DNA from: Muricea muricata
Lineage: Eukaryota > Cnidaria > Anthozoa > Malacalcyonacea > Plexauridae
Assembly: GCA_963855995.1 (NCBI GenBank)
Contig: OY979717.1
Coordinates: 13,612,960 to 13,676,959 of the forward strand
Direction of reading: 5' to 3'
Length of the DNA stretch: 64,000 bases
Shown: one piece after another, positions 11,801-22,496 of the stretch
How the letters are laid out: the number at the start of each line of letters is the position of its first letter
Numbering within the stretch: position 1 is the first letter of the stretch
The notes under the pieces: generated by a model
Seen by the model: only the letters and a program-made list of their open reading frames with translations
Database searches by the model: none
Told to the model about the DNA's origin: nothing
Position numbers and translations under genes: made by a program

Positions 11801-14800
11801 ACGTACTTTGATACTAAACCTTTAGTAATTTTGTTGGTTTTAGCGGTGCAGAGGAATCATACACTATTCAATATCTAGATGCCTCTTCCTGTTCTATTGA
11901 TGAAAGCGTTTTAATACAGTCGTTATTGGTAAGTTCTGTTTCGGTTCAAACAATTTTCCAGTGTTGCCAGGTTTTACCCAAGCATTGAAGCATGTTTAAA
12001 TGGTACTTTACATCCCTCCCAGGGGTTTCATTATTATTTTTGAACGTAGTAGGTTTATTTTAATGATGGGCGAAGAATATGAACTAAAGCTACCTGCATT
12101 AATTGAGGATGGCAGTCCATTTTCAATCTAGTCTTGGGAAGTGTTCGGCTGTGCCGTTCTAGTGTTTACCGTTTGCAAACTGGCTAGCCTCAGACTCGGA
12201 CTGGCCCCAATTAAGGGGCCTTGCCATTCTCGCACTGAGAGGAGCCCTGAAATTTTTTGCTGTCCTGAATGTTTTAGGTGAAGATTTTATGGTATTCTGG
12301 AGAGAGCATGATGAATTATTTAACTGCTTCCCTGAAGAGTTCAAAAATTCCAAATCATTCCCATCCGGTCCCTTTTATTTTCGTTTCGTACTGCCTGATA
12401 GTCTGTTTTAAACATCTTTGAATGTTTACAAATACGAAAATTAAACAACAATTGTCAAGGGCCCATTTGATGTCCCAGTAGGGGCCCATGTGCCATGGCA
12501 CAGTGGCACATAGGCCAGTCCGAGCCTGGCTAGCCTAACAATAATATGCTCTATGGTGTTTGAGAGTTCGCTTGTTGTCGGCCTTTAATGAAATCCCTGC
12601 ATCTCCTGGCATAGCTCTTCAGCATGTAATTCCTTTAATAGTGTATTTTATTAATTTATGTTCAGAAATGTCGAAATTTAAAAAAGCTTAGTTTGGAATC
12701 GTGTTCTGTCTCAAATGGTATTTTAAGGTGGGGTTGTATTTCATTGAATACCTTCATTATCTAAAAGTTGAAAATTTAATATTTCATCGCTAAAATAGTA
12801 TATAATTGCAACCCCCTTATATATGCAGTACATAAACGTCAAACTGTACAGTATACGTACACTAATTTATCCCTCGGGGCTTTTATCGCTGGGGATCTTT
12901 AGGTGGGTTAGCTTAACCATGGGTTAATATAAGAATTTTCCAATTAGCTTGTTTATACATTTCAAAATATTTAATGCTGGATCAATGTAGTTTTAGTTTC
13001 TGAAGTTTTTAAAATAATCGAAATTGTAGAAATTCAAACTAAAACAGTGTGCCAAACCTGTAACTATTAAGGTTAACGCTAACCCAGCTTTGAACAACTG
13101 GTCTGGCGTCTGTAGTCAGGCCCTGGCTGCACAAAAAAAATTCAGTTTTTTGTTTTAAAACTTGTTTTGACCGAGAAATCAGACGTAATAGAATTATAGG
13201 GAATTTGTATATCATTAAGATGCGTAGGACGATAGTAGAGCTTGCGAACATGCAATTGCTACCCTTCTTTATTTCTGAAGGATAGTACCTTAAACACAAG
13301 TGGAAGGTACGGGTATGAATTTATGACCTAATTCTTAACGATTGGAAATCATTAGGTTGATCATTAAATCTAATCCAGACTAGTGATCATTCATTGGTCA
13401 CGTCATTGGTTCCGTCAGGTGAAATATGGCATGTATTTAAAATAGATTATTCTGCATGTATATGTACATCAATTTGTGTACAATGGTCACTACCATAATA
13501 TACGAATACAGACAGAATATTTATTGTACAGTTTGTCAGATTTGGTTTCTTTCGAAACAGCTAGCAAAGCTGTTCCCAAATATTGTACATGAAATCCAGG
13601 AAAGGAATTCTCCTATGGAAAGAGTCTACATGCACGAATAAAAGATGAATATATGTTGGATTGTTTTTGTTATATTGAGATTATTAATTCATGAAATTGT
13701 CCTTCCTTCACACAAGTTCTTTGATTCCAAGATCTTTAAATGTTACCGTTGCTCCAAGCGCGTAAACAGTTTTATACCCACGCCATCCATAGTACGAGGG
13801 TGAACCTTTAATTTTTGTACATATTGTCATTACATCATCCTTCTGTAAAACAATGGGTGTCTTTAACATCACATCAAATCCTGGGAAATAATGCTTTGGC
13901 AGAAATTTATCATGCATTTACTATTTTCAAAAAGCTGCTGCACTGATCATAATGCCTTTCCATTGTAATTTTCATTTTCTGTTGGTTTATATGTGGAAGC
14001 ATGGTAGATTGTGAAGAAATACGCTTCTCACTTGTTTAATAGATTTATTAGCCAACGATGAAACGAACTTTCTGTTACAAAAATAATATCAAAATTACAA
14101 CAATGAAGAGTATGAATACAATAATATAAAATACAGTTACTACTTACAGGAAGGTTGTATAATCTTTCCAGCCGATTATTATAAGAAAGAAGAAAGCGAT
14201 ATACAATAATAACACGTAAACTCTAGCAAAGTTAATCAGGGTTGCCAGGTGGCCTGGGCCGAAAAAAGCCAAACGCATAGTAAAATACAGCCAAACTGAG
14301 CCAAAAGAAGCCAAAATCGAAATTTAGAGAGGGGACTGGGATGAAAATAGGAAATATACCAATATTAATCGGTTAGTCTGACATACAAGTGACAGTAAGT
14401 GCATCAGAATTCAAATTCATCATTCATGATCTGCTACTGGTTTATTTATATAGATACTACCAGTAATTAGTAAACGTCAAACATCTAATTGTATTTAACA
14501 TGCTAGTCTTTCGCTATATAGTCAGTAATTTTAGACTTACAGTCTACATCTTAGTCACAGGTCTTTATGTGTATAGCTAGAATGGAAGTTCTTCTTCATC
14601 ATCTGCCGAGGAGCTGTTGTTCGCGTTTTTATAAATGTCCTTCGTGAAAAGCTCAAGCATTCTTTTGCTTGGCACAAAGTCCTTGCAGCACTTGCCTCTA
14701 AAGCACAGATGGGTGCGGATTCTGACTATGGCTTCGAGCAAGGAAGAACTCATCTTGTTGCGCGATTTCGTCTTGACTCCCGTAACATACGAAAACATTC

Positions 14801-17800
14801 TCTCAACCACTGCATTGCTTGTTGGCGTAGTAAGGCAAGCTAGGGCGTAGGTAGCAAGATCGTGATAGGTGCTGTTCCCAAGCAAGTTTTGATATTCCAG
14901 CACACCAGACCAAAAGCTGACAGCCTCAGTAGGAATGCCATCTTTAAAAACGTTAGTCTCTTTCCAATCGACATACAAAATGCTGCGATACTGGTTATCG
15001 ATCTCTGCAATCTTCTCATTGATAAGATGTTGCATTGGAAGGCTAGCCAAAGGAACACGCCCAACATGGTTTAGGATGTGAGATGGGTGCAGAAGGGATA
15101 ATCCATGAAAAATGTCCTTTGAGGATGGAAGGCGTTTTTGGACTTGCGCAGCTGCTTCTAGAAGCATTGAATGGCATCTGCTGTACGTTTCGCGAACTCT
15201 TCTAGCAGTATTTTCATCATTTTTCTGGCTACGAAGTAATGCAGCTGCTTCGAACACAAACTTTGCCCCGTAGTCAACTTTATCAGCCGGCAAGGGAACA
15301 CCGGAAGAATCGTAGACTCGACCACTCAAGCTATTATAATAGAGGTTGAGCTCCTTTACCATCTCGTTCGCTTCGATGTCAGTTGCTTGAAAAAATGCAT
15401 TGACTCTCTCAAACTCGGTAACCACGGGGGACAAGAAATGAAAGTACAGTTGATTAATTTGATCGTTGAGCATTTCTTTGATGAGGCAGGCCTTGTAACG
15501 AACATTCGCTTCTACCTCACATTCGGCCACGGAAAAGTAAGTCTTCAATATCTCCCAGTTTACTAAGATATTGTAGATTACTTTTCCTCGCACCAACCAC
15601 CTGGTTTGATTGCACTTCTCGAAGGGAAGAGGTATTGAAGAACTATCTACATCGCATCCCTCGAATGTCTCGAAGAGTTGCTTGTAGGTGTCACGACGAA
15701 CTCCACTCTTAGAGAATCACTTTGGACTTTCAGCCAGCATAAAACCAAGGTTTGCAGGCATCTTATCGAAGGCGCGTTTGATACAGAGTGCTAAGGAATG
15801 GCAGATACATTTAATCACGATACAATTTGGCGATGCTTCTTTGATTCTCGACCATACTGAATTATGCTTCCCGACCATAACCGAAGCTCCATCGCTCGCA
15901 TATCCAATACAATTCGTCAGATCCAAGCCAGATTCTTCTAGGCAACTCTTTAGCGCTTCAAACAGGTCATTACCAGTTGCTTTCACCACCGGTATCAGGC
16001 TTAGGAACGATGTCACGATTCTTTTCTCTGACTTGCTGTAGTAACGAATTACCACGCAAAGAAGTTTGCTGCAGGAAACATCTGTCGATTCATCCACGAT
16101 GACGCAATACTTCTGACTGGCCATATCTGCGCTGAGATCTTTATGCAGAGCAGGGGAAATCACATTTTTCATGAGCAGGGTGCATTTCGTTCGATGCAGC
16201 TTGATCTTTTCCATCTTACTTCCTTTTCCATGTTGCGCCATGATTTCTCCAAGATGGTCCACTGCCATGATTGAGCAGTGACATGTTATACCAACAGCAA
16301 GTTGTAGTTCCATTTCTTTTACCTGTTCATCTTCCTTGGTGGGAACCAGTGATATCTTTTTATTACAAGATACAAACTTAGCTTGTCTTTTGTGCTTCAC
16401 AGTCTGTTCGTGTTTGTCTACATTTGACAATCGTGGAGTGATATTTTGTCGACAAAGCGAGCAGTGAGCATCATCCGAACCATCTTTTGCCTTTTCTACC
16501 CAAGGATATTTTTTTTGCCATTCAGCCTTGAATTTTCGTGCCGAGTCGTAATGACTTTTCCATTTGTTTCCCCGTTCAGTCGTGGTCGCTTTGCTTAAGC
16601 TCATCTTCAATTTTACTAATTTGAAACTTTTATAACAGCCAGTTTAGAGTTTAGAAAATAAATTTTTAAGTTTAAAAACTTGAAAAGTTATAAATACTAA
16701 AATAAAAACAATTTTTATTCCTAAAAGGTCGGACGTCCACGAAGACAGTAGCAAACTAGAATTATAATTCTGCTAAATTATGCATTATAGCTGAATTAAT
16801 ATGCATGACTAGCAAAAGTTAGGCAACTAAATATCCATGTGAAAAAGTTTACCCTAAAATAACCAACTTATACTGATGAATGCGTGACTATGTTTGAAAA
16901 GTTACATAAGTTTTCTTTTTGAAAAAAAAAGCCAAAAAGAAGCCAGAAAATAGAGAGAAGCCAAATCAAATTTTTAGTAGCCAAACAGTGTCGAAAGAAG
17001 CCAAAATCGAGAAATTTGGCGCTTTTGACGCCAAGCTGGCAACCCTGAAGTTAATATGCGATACTCGCAATGAAACAACAACAACAATCGTCCTTTCGTC
17101 CCACGTGGTCAGCGGTGACAAATATCTAATACTTCATGGTGTAAACCCTGCAGATTGCAGAATTTGTAATTAGATCTCCTGCTTTGATGATTGCACACCG
17201 TTATTTTGATAAAATGTGATCGAATTATAACAGAAGGGAATATAAGGGCAGTGAGCATTTTTAGTTTAATTTTTTGTTTGTTGCTAGGAACATGCATGAC
17301 AATAATTACCTAGAACCATGAATTACCCTCATGTTCAGTTACCAAATAGTAGATTTAGTATTAGCCACAGCCATTCAGAAATACATGCATGCATTCATTA
17401 GTGGATTCTGTTAGGTCAAATTTCCTCTTTTCTTGTTATAAAAATTATTTCTTTCCCAAAATTCGCAGAGCTATCAGTCGTTGTGAGCAGTTATCAGTCC
17501 TCAACTTGTGTATGTGTCGTGAAATAAACAAGAGAGGCCTTAGGTCATTAGCATTTGGATGTGACAGGTAAGGTAGTCAAATTAGTAGCTGCAAAGGATA
17601 AACATGGACATTGAGTCTTGCAGTATTACCGTACGTACAATTCATGTCAGCCATGTTGGATGACTAACATCTTTCATTCAAGTTAACCCACTGCTGTACA
17701 TTTCTGGGTCATTCAGTTCTCAAATAAAGGGCAAAAGCCAATGCCGCAGTCTTGTTTCATGCATTTGTTTCATCATTACTGATTCTCCACCCAAAACAGC

Positions 17801-20314
17801 GGAATTCAAAAAACAAGCGGTATATATACAATATGTGTGTACATCGCTGACAAGCGTCTTTCATCTAAAAGATCATCAGACGTTCTATTCACTTTTTGCC
17901 CTTGAGCGAAAAGATTAGATTACCCTCAGCAGAAAATAGCTGGGTTTTTTCGAGGAGTTGTAAGACAAATATGCATGCTATGCTGAAAATTTTGTCACGA
18001 AAAATAACTATATTAACTGTGATTTACGTACTATACAGGCGGAATAACTAGTATCTAAGTTAGTCATAACATGTACATGATCAGCGCGCTCGTTCGTCAT
18101 ACCTGTGTCTGAGATTCTTGGTTGAGACTTAGGCTCGACCACGCCTGCACCAGTTTACTATGAATCCTGACAGTCAGAAATTAATACTAAGTTTCTTATT
18201 TGGGAAATTATCATCCCTATTTTTAATCAAATTTGTATTTAGAATAACAGAACTTAATCTGGGTTGGACGCACATGACTCCAGAATCCATATCGACGGTA
18301 CGACATATTAAGCAACATCCTTTTCAAACTGTACATGGTAGCTTGTTTAAATTTGGGAAGGTTTAAAGATTCTAAATGACTGCTACTGTACAATGTTAAA
18401 TTGCTTAGCCAGAGTCTAATCATAGCCTAAATCTTGGCAACTGTTCTTTTGACAGGTAGTGAAAAGTTTCCCTCTGTTGATTAAATTAAATTTGAGTGGA
18501 TGCCGCGAAACGTTACGTGATGAAGGTGAGAACACAAAATGAATTTTTGGCCCTTTCGCGCATGCATCGAAATAAAAGCTTCGCAAATCAACTTTTCGGC
18601 GTACCACAGAATTACTGACCGTTGAAAATTTGAGGAATATCGCCGGAGATCACTAATGGAAGATGTGAGCGACTTGTGTAGTTTATCAAAGTTAATGATT
18701 TTTTTCTAGAAATTACTGTTCTTCTTACCACGTGTAAAAATCTTACTTTCCTGGATGTGAGGTAGGTTGCAAACAAATTTACGATTATGTTTTCATTTAC
18801 TTATTATATTCCAAATAAATATTCCAAAATATTCGTAAATATTCTAATCCCCTACATGAATTATGAAAATGTAACCTAATTTACTCGATGGTACCGAACG
18901 GTGGTCTCCAGGCCCAGTAGCAAAGCCAGCCCGACAATTTGGTCATGAATAATGATAATGGTTAATTTCTTTAGAAATTGTTCCTTATACGGTCTATAAA
19001 CACAAAAAAATTTCATGACCAAATGTAGGGCTGGCTTTCCCACTGTCGAGATAGTGATCGGATAAGTACTTGACGAAATAGTGCAGTGTTTAATTTGATC
19101 TGGGTTTTTTAATCACATCAGCTGAGTATGATCGAAGTTCCTTCTTTTTACTTTTCAAGATCAACTTTCATTAATCTTCACTTTGATAAATTCTCTCTCT
19201 AATTACAAATATAGAAAGCCATTGTAGTGAAATTGTCAGTATAATTTTCCTGTTATGCCGATATGGGAATTTACTCTTCTCTAATACGGGAACATTTATT
19301 ATAATTAACTGACAAATGGGAAATGAAATGTTTGGTCGTGAAAATGTATACTGAGGGTTGACTGCCAAAGCTCGTGTACCGTTGTGTTTTCATTTTTCCG
19401 AAGAGACTACGTATATAAGTCCCCATTCAACGAAGTTCAATTGTTCTCTGCAATTTTCGTTTTCCTAGACGAAGACGAAAACAATTCTGATTTAAATATA
19501 GTGACGCTATTACTAAGAAGATAATTCTTTTCTGTTGTTACAGTGATTGCATTGTGATCAGCGAGCTCTCTGTCAAGTCTATTATAGAACACGGAGAAAT
19601 GAAACAACTGTCATTAAGTAGATGTTACGGAATTACACCAAAAAGCTTAGAGTAAGAGTCTATGATATGTTAAGTTATATGGCTGTTTTTTTTGTGGATG
19701 TGTAAAAATGTACCTGTCTTAGGTAAACATAAAAAATGACGAGAGGAAAAGTTGCGCTGTGTTTTTAGCTGTACGCTATTGACATTGTTTTGCAACTGCA
19801 ACACATTATTACTATATTGTAAGATTGCGCACCGCATGTGCACCAGCCTGTTGTTGTCACCCTCGCATTGGTTGGCCAGAGGAAGAAAAAGTGTCGGATC
19901 CTGAGAACCTAGTTCTTAGAATTTTTTAAATCCTCATTTTCGCAGAAGATTTTACAGAAATGTTGAGGTTTGATAATTAACTATGCCCAAAATTCTGGTA
20001 TTGGGGGAAATTTTTTTAATCCTAAACCCAGATTCCCGGAAAGAAAATAACTTTGTCCACCTCTGTGATTGTCACTATTATTACAGCGATGGACTCACTT
20101 ATCTTTATTTCCTTTTTTCAGATTGTTTTCATCATTAAAGTCATTGCGGTCATTAAATGTTTACGGCCTCGTCACTGACCCTGGATTAAGTGTATTAAAA
20201 AAAGCTTTAAAAAGGATCAACATAAACAAGAACATGTTTTCCACCATCGCTAGACCGACAGCAAGTGTCTATAAACATACCATATGGGGCAAGGAATGCT
20301 TAGGGCCATGTTAG
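5878..20314 (+). CDS. SKP2: SKP2-like F-box/leucine-rich-repeat protein, SCF E3 substrate receptor
   Basis: Coding exons seen: 5878-6144 (N-terminus, ATG at 5878), 10056-10164, 10967-11081, 11707-11753, 11844-11928, 12666-12727, 17469-17567, 18243-18297, 18456-18525, 18710-18761, 19544-19651 and 20122-20314 (TAG). From 10056 onward every junction is GT-AG and keeps phase, giving 330 residues. The exons at 10056 and 10967 encode the F-box (FSDEIILGIFSFFNKRDLC, then VCRRWRRLA and SLWQSLDLTG), which binds Skp1. Later exons encode leucine-rich repeats (KCRNLKKLSLESC, ITELNLGWTHMTPESI). The last exon ends with the SKP2 C-terminal signature FSTIARPT...IWGKEC. Human SKP2 directs SCF ubiquitination of cell-cycle inhibitors such as p27. 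Exon 1 is the weakest part: it ends in phase 0, while the F-box exon needs one leading base, so a small exon may be missing or exon 1 may differ. Confidence 0.88.
6279..6581. repeat. Foldback MITE with a near-perfect inner hairpin
   Basis: A sequence ending in AAATTTCCAGGTG (6279-6303) recurs inverted at about 6460-6482. Directly beside it, 6484-6581 forms a hairpin with arms of roughly 40 bases around a short TCGCCTTCGGCTC loop. The element lies in the first large intron of the SKP2-like gene, and the open frame across it is not a gene. Confidence 0.6.
6926..7114. mobile_element. hAT-type MITE
   Basis: The termini CAGGGTTGTCGCTAGAACG and its near-inverse ending GGCCCTG bound 189 bases with a nested hairpin and a poly-C run. 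The flanks are GATAAACA (6918-6925) and AATAAACA (7115-7122), an 8-bp target duplication with one mismatch, as expected of hAT elements. No coding capacity. Confidence 0.7.
7225..7480. repeat. Inverted-repeat element in an SKP2 intron
   Basis: The outer arms share a CAGTGCCT...AACAGGCAATG block in opposite orientations (about 7225-7278 and 7423-7480). An inner stem ATATGTTTAAGAAT is also inverted, at 7337-7378. It is probably a foldback MITE. The short open frames over it are not supported. Confidence 0.5.
8579..8652. mobile_element. Short hAT-like MITE (74 bp)
   Basis: Termini CAGTGGCAAAGCCAGC and GCTGGCTTTGCTACTG are inverted copies. The flanks are a perfect 8-bp duplication GTAGCTAA (8571-8578 and 8653-8660). 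Related copies lie at 18915-19045 and, as a left half only, from 31469. Confidence 0.8.
11369..11494. mobile_element. TTAA-flanked MITE (126 bp)
   Basis: Inverted termini AGGGAAATGGCAACAAAAAT (left) and its near-inverse (right) are flanked on both sides by TTAA (11365-11368, 11495-11498), the target preferred by piggyBac-type transposases. It sits inside a dispersed repeat whose relative lies at 34.3-34.5 kb. Confidence 0.7.
12182..12535. repeat. Inverted-repeat MITE in an SKP2 intron
   Basis: The block GGCTAGCCTCAGACTCGGAC at the left end recurs inverted at the right end (about 12513-12535, ending CTGGCTAGCC). The interior has no coding capacity. The class is unknown and no clear target duplication is seen. 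Confidence 0.55.
13708..13888 (-). CDS. PHR-domain-like exon fragment, antisense inside an SKP2 intron
   Basis: On the minus strand, after an acceptor-like TTTCCCAG, the frame reads GFDVMLKTPIVLQKDD, then KIKGSPSYYGWRG and ALGATVTF before a stop. This pattern (a xDVxLxxPIxL strand, then KIKGPxSYYG) resembles the end of PHR domains found in BTB/PHR and RING/PHR proteins. No partner exons are seen nearby, so it may be the last exon of a nested gene or a stranded gene fragment. I infer the family from motif resemblance only. Confidence 0.35.
14237..17047 (-). mobile_element. hAT transposon with perfect 8-bp target duplication
   Basis: The terminal repeat CAGGGTTGCCAG (14237-14248) is repeated inverted at 17036-17047. 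Both ends are flanked by AAGTTAAT (14229-14236 and 17048-17055), a perfect 8-bp target duplication. Both subterminal regions are rich in AGCCAAA motifs, likely transposase binding sites. The 2.8-kb element lies in the long intron of the SKP2-like gene, opposite to its transcription, between the exons ending at 12727 and starting at 17469. Confidence 0.95.
14577..16610 (-). pseudogene. hAT-family transposase, one in-frame stop
   Basis: A single frame runs from the ATG at 16610 to 14577 and is broken only by TGA at 15717-15719. The first part (297 residues) has a BED/TTF-like zinc-finger pattern (CSLC, later a HxxxxxH pair). It then shows RNase-H-fold landmarks VIVDESTDV and YASDGASVMVG, plus a CICHSLALC motif. 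After the TGA the same frame continues to the C-terminal hAT dimerisation region (PTSNAVVERMFSYV, with the catalytic-type Glu, and SRNKMSSSLLEAIVRIR). The intact length would be about 677 residues, normal for hAT. The single stop suggests recent decay, unless it is a sequencing error. Confidence 0.88.
18915..19045. mobile_element. hAT-like MITE, same family as 8579-8652
   Basis: Starts CAGTAGCAAAGCCAGCC and ends GGGCTGGCTTTCCCACTG, an inverted pair. Inside, a TTTGGTCATGA block is also inverted. I do not see a clean 8-bp target duplication, so this copy is probably older. Confidence 0.6.
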
Positions 20315-20402
20315 CGTTTGTTAGTTGCATAGAAACAGAAAGAAATTATTTTAATTAATGAACTGTCATATGTTGAAGTTTGTTTGTAAATAGGGGAGCT
20401 AA

Positions 20403-20408
20403 AATAAA
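20403..20408 (+). promoter_or_regulatory. Likely polyadenylation signal of the SKP2-like gene
   Basis: AATAAA lies about 89 bases after the TAG stop at 20314, the expected spacing for a short 3' UTR. Confidence 0.5.
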
Positions 20409-20456
20409 CACGTCTTATTCATTTGTTAATCTGTGGCCCGTCGAACAAATTATGAA

Positions 20457-20713
20457 CTAGGATAGAAAAAAACCAGCAAATTTTGTTCTCTTTACGAAAG
20501 TGTCGTGAAACATTGCTTGTGTGATCCCATCGTCATTTGGAGTACAAACGGGAAAAGATGATTCATCAAAGGCAGGAGGGTTGTCCAGTACTATAGCGAT
20601 CATACCGACGGTTACTTTGCTGAAATTATTTGTACCATCGGTGTTCGTTCGTACCCATAGAGAAATAAACACACCATTGTTAAATTGGAAAAAGGTGTAA
20701 GGTAGCCCTACAA
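20457..20713 (-). CDS. Candidate terminal exon of an unidentified gene, convergent with SKP2
   Basis: On the minus strand an acceptor-like GGGTTTTGTAG at about 20714 opens a frame to a stop at 20457. It contains FFQFNNGVFISLWVRTN, VGMIAIVLDNPPAF and ending FAGFFLS. The composition (alternating hydrophobic strands, few charges) suggests a beta-rich secreted or extracellular domain. I do not recognise the family. Upstream exons would lie between about 20.7 and 22 kb but none is evident. It ends 143 bases from the SKP2 stop. Confidence 0.3.
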
Positions 20714-22020
20714 AACCCTGGTCAAATTAATAAGGCTTTTTGTGAAAACTTGAGTGCCTTATTACTATGCTGAAGCGACAAAAATTAGCATACGTTTTGA
20801 AATCAAGGCCCTGTTCAGAATTTGTTGATGAGCTTACGCCGAAGAACCATACGGATTGTTTTAACGTCGAACTTGGATCCTAAGGACCAGGTCGCCAGCT
20901 AGAAGTCATGCAGAACCACGCCAAACCAATCCAATTTTAGTCGCGCTGGTCAAGCCCGAACATGTCACGCCAGCCAAACAGTGCCAAGATGGAAGGCATT
21001 TCATAAGATCTGGCCAGGACCTGGCAACGATTTCCTTGGGGTTAGGGGGATACATATGGTCAGTGTGGCCAGATCTGGTATATTTTTTACCACATCCAGT
21101 TGGATGGACTGGGACATTCTCCCCCCTGCTTTAAACATATGTAGGATTTAGAACAGGAGGGGGTGGTCCCTGCAAATCTAAGCAGCTTTGGTAAAAAATT
21201 TACATATATGGTCACACTGCATATGGTATCCATAGTTTAGAGGGTACAAGTGGTACCTGTACAAAGAGAGATGCTGCGTAAAATACAAGCAGAGGAGGGG
21301 GCCCTTGAAAAAATCCTCCTGTAGCAAATGAAAGCTTGCACATTGTTATTTGGCAGCCTGGGCCAGCTTCGTGACGAAGTCCGCTACCAGTGTCTAGGTT
21401 TCTTTTGGTGTCAGGGCAACGCAGAAAATCGACGAAAGACGTAAGCGAAGCAAACCCTGTTTATAGTGGGTCGTAGGTGGAACAAGCTCTAGGTTAATTT
21501 AAGCTGGGGCATGACGAGACAAACATGAAGATATGAATAAATACAGATATTCTTCATGAAGATATGAATACGAGGCATACATGAAGATTTATCTTCGAGT
21601 GGTGAAAACAATATTTTACCATTCGCCACGCTCATTTGTAAAATATTGTTTTCACCGCGAGAAGAGGTAAAATTCATATCTTCGCACCGCCGTGTAATGT
21701 TCTTTTTATTATATAGTACTAACAATTAAAAAGCCCAGTCACTTCAGAGTCAGTATAATACCATACACCCTGTTATTAATTATTAATACAAATGCGAATA
21801 TCTGCGATATCTCAAACAGCATTGAAACTATGACAATGAGACTACAACAACAGATTTATCGAATTCTTGGAATTTTCAGCTATTTTGGAGTTAATTGACA
21901 GTATAATTTAAATTTTATTGAGTATTTTCCCTTTACAGTCAAAATTTACGAAAATAACTATTATGCAATAAATATGAAAAGCCGCTCATTATTCAATCTA
22001 AAATTTTTAAAACCGTACAC
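20714..22020. repeat. Repeat-rich intergenic DNA with two foldback structures
   Basis: No gene is supported. An imperfect inverted repeat spans about 21045-21235 (ACATATGGTCAGTGTG against its inverse). A perfect 19-bp stem GGTGAAAACAATATTTTAC lies at 21601-21619, with its inverse at 21638-21656, inside a larger imperfect hairpin. Confidence 0.5.
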
Positions 22021-22030
22021 TAGGCACTGA

Positions 22031-22428
22031 TAAAGATCAATGCCCAACATAGTGCTTTGAGTAAGGCCATAAAAACAAGATTTAAAATAGAAATTATTTA
22101 TTGTGACGTTTCGTCTTAACTTAAGACATCTTCAGACAAGTGGATAATATTACATACAAAGTTTAAATATATATCTATGCTAATAGTGTTGTTATATTTA
22201 CAAGGTGTAAAATTACAAGGGTTAAGGGTTAAGGGTCAAGGGTTAATTTTACACCTTGTAAATATAACAACACTATTAGCATAGATATATATTTAAACTT
22301 TGTATGTAATATTATCCACTTGTCTGAAGATGTCTTAAGTTAAGACGAAACGTCACAATAAATAATTTCTATTTTAAATCTTGTTTTTATGGCCTTACTC
22401 AAAGCACTATGTTGGGCATTGATCTTTA
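22031..22428. repeat. Near-perfect palindrome, 185-bp arms and 28-bp loop
   Basis: The arms are 22031-22215 and 22244-22428, with symmetrical coordinates throughout. The loop is built of GGGTTAA-type repeats. Just outside, TAGGCACTGATAA occurs directly repeated at 22021 and 22478, as a target duplication would if the mobile unit reaches about 22477. Each arm carries a hammerhead-like motif, described separately. Confidence 0.9.
22320..22358 (+). ncRNA. Hammerhead-ribozyme-like motif (mirror copy at 22101-22139, minus strand)
   Basis: The layout matches a minimal type-I hammerhead. TTGT (22320-22323) can pair with ACAA (22355-22358) as stem I. CTGAAGA fits the CUGANGA core. Stem II GTCTTA/TAAGAC is closed by AGT. 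Then come GAAA and CGTC, ending in a GUC cleavage triplet. Stem III is only the palindromic ACGT, which suits a dimeric form as known in Penelope-like elements. One extra U (22331) lies between the core and stem II, so activity is doubtful. The motif reading is mine; no search was run. Confidence 0.4.
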
Positions 22429-22496
22429 TAATAAGAATACGTTTTCCGCCTGGCACGTCTCTGGCTACAGTATTGAATAGGCACTGATAACATATA

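Noticed and set aside
22216-22243. Interstitial telomere repeat
   Set aside because: The units are GGGTTAA-like 7-mers with a variant, not TTAGGG, and are confined to a 28-bp hairpin loop.
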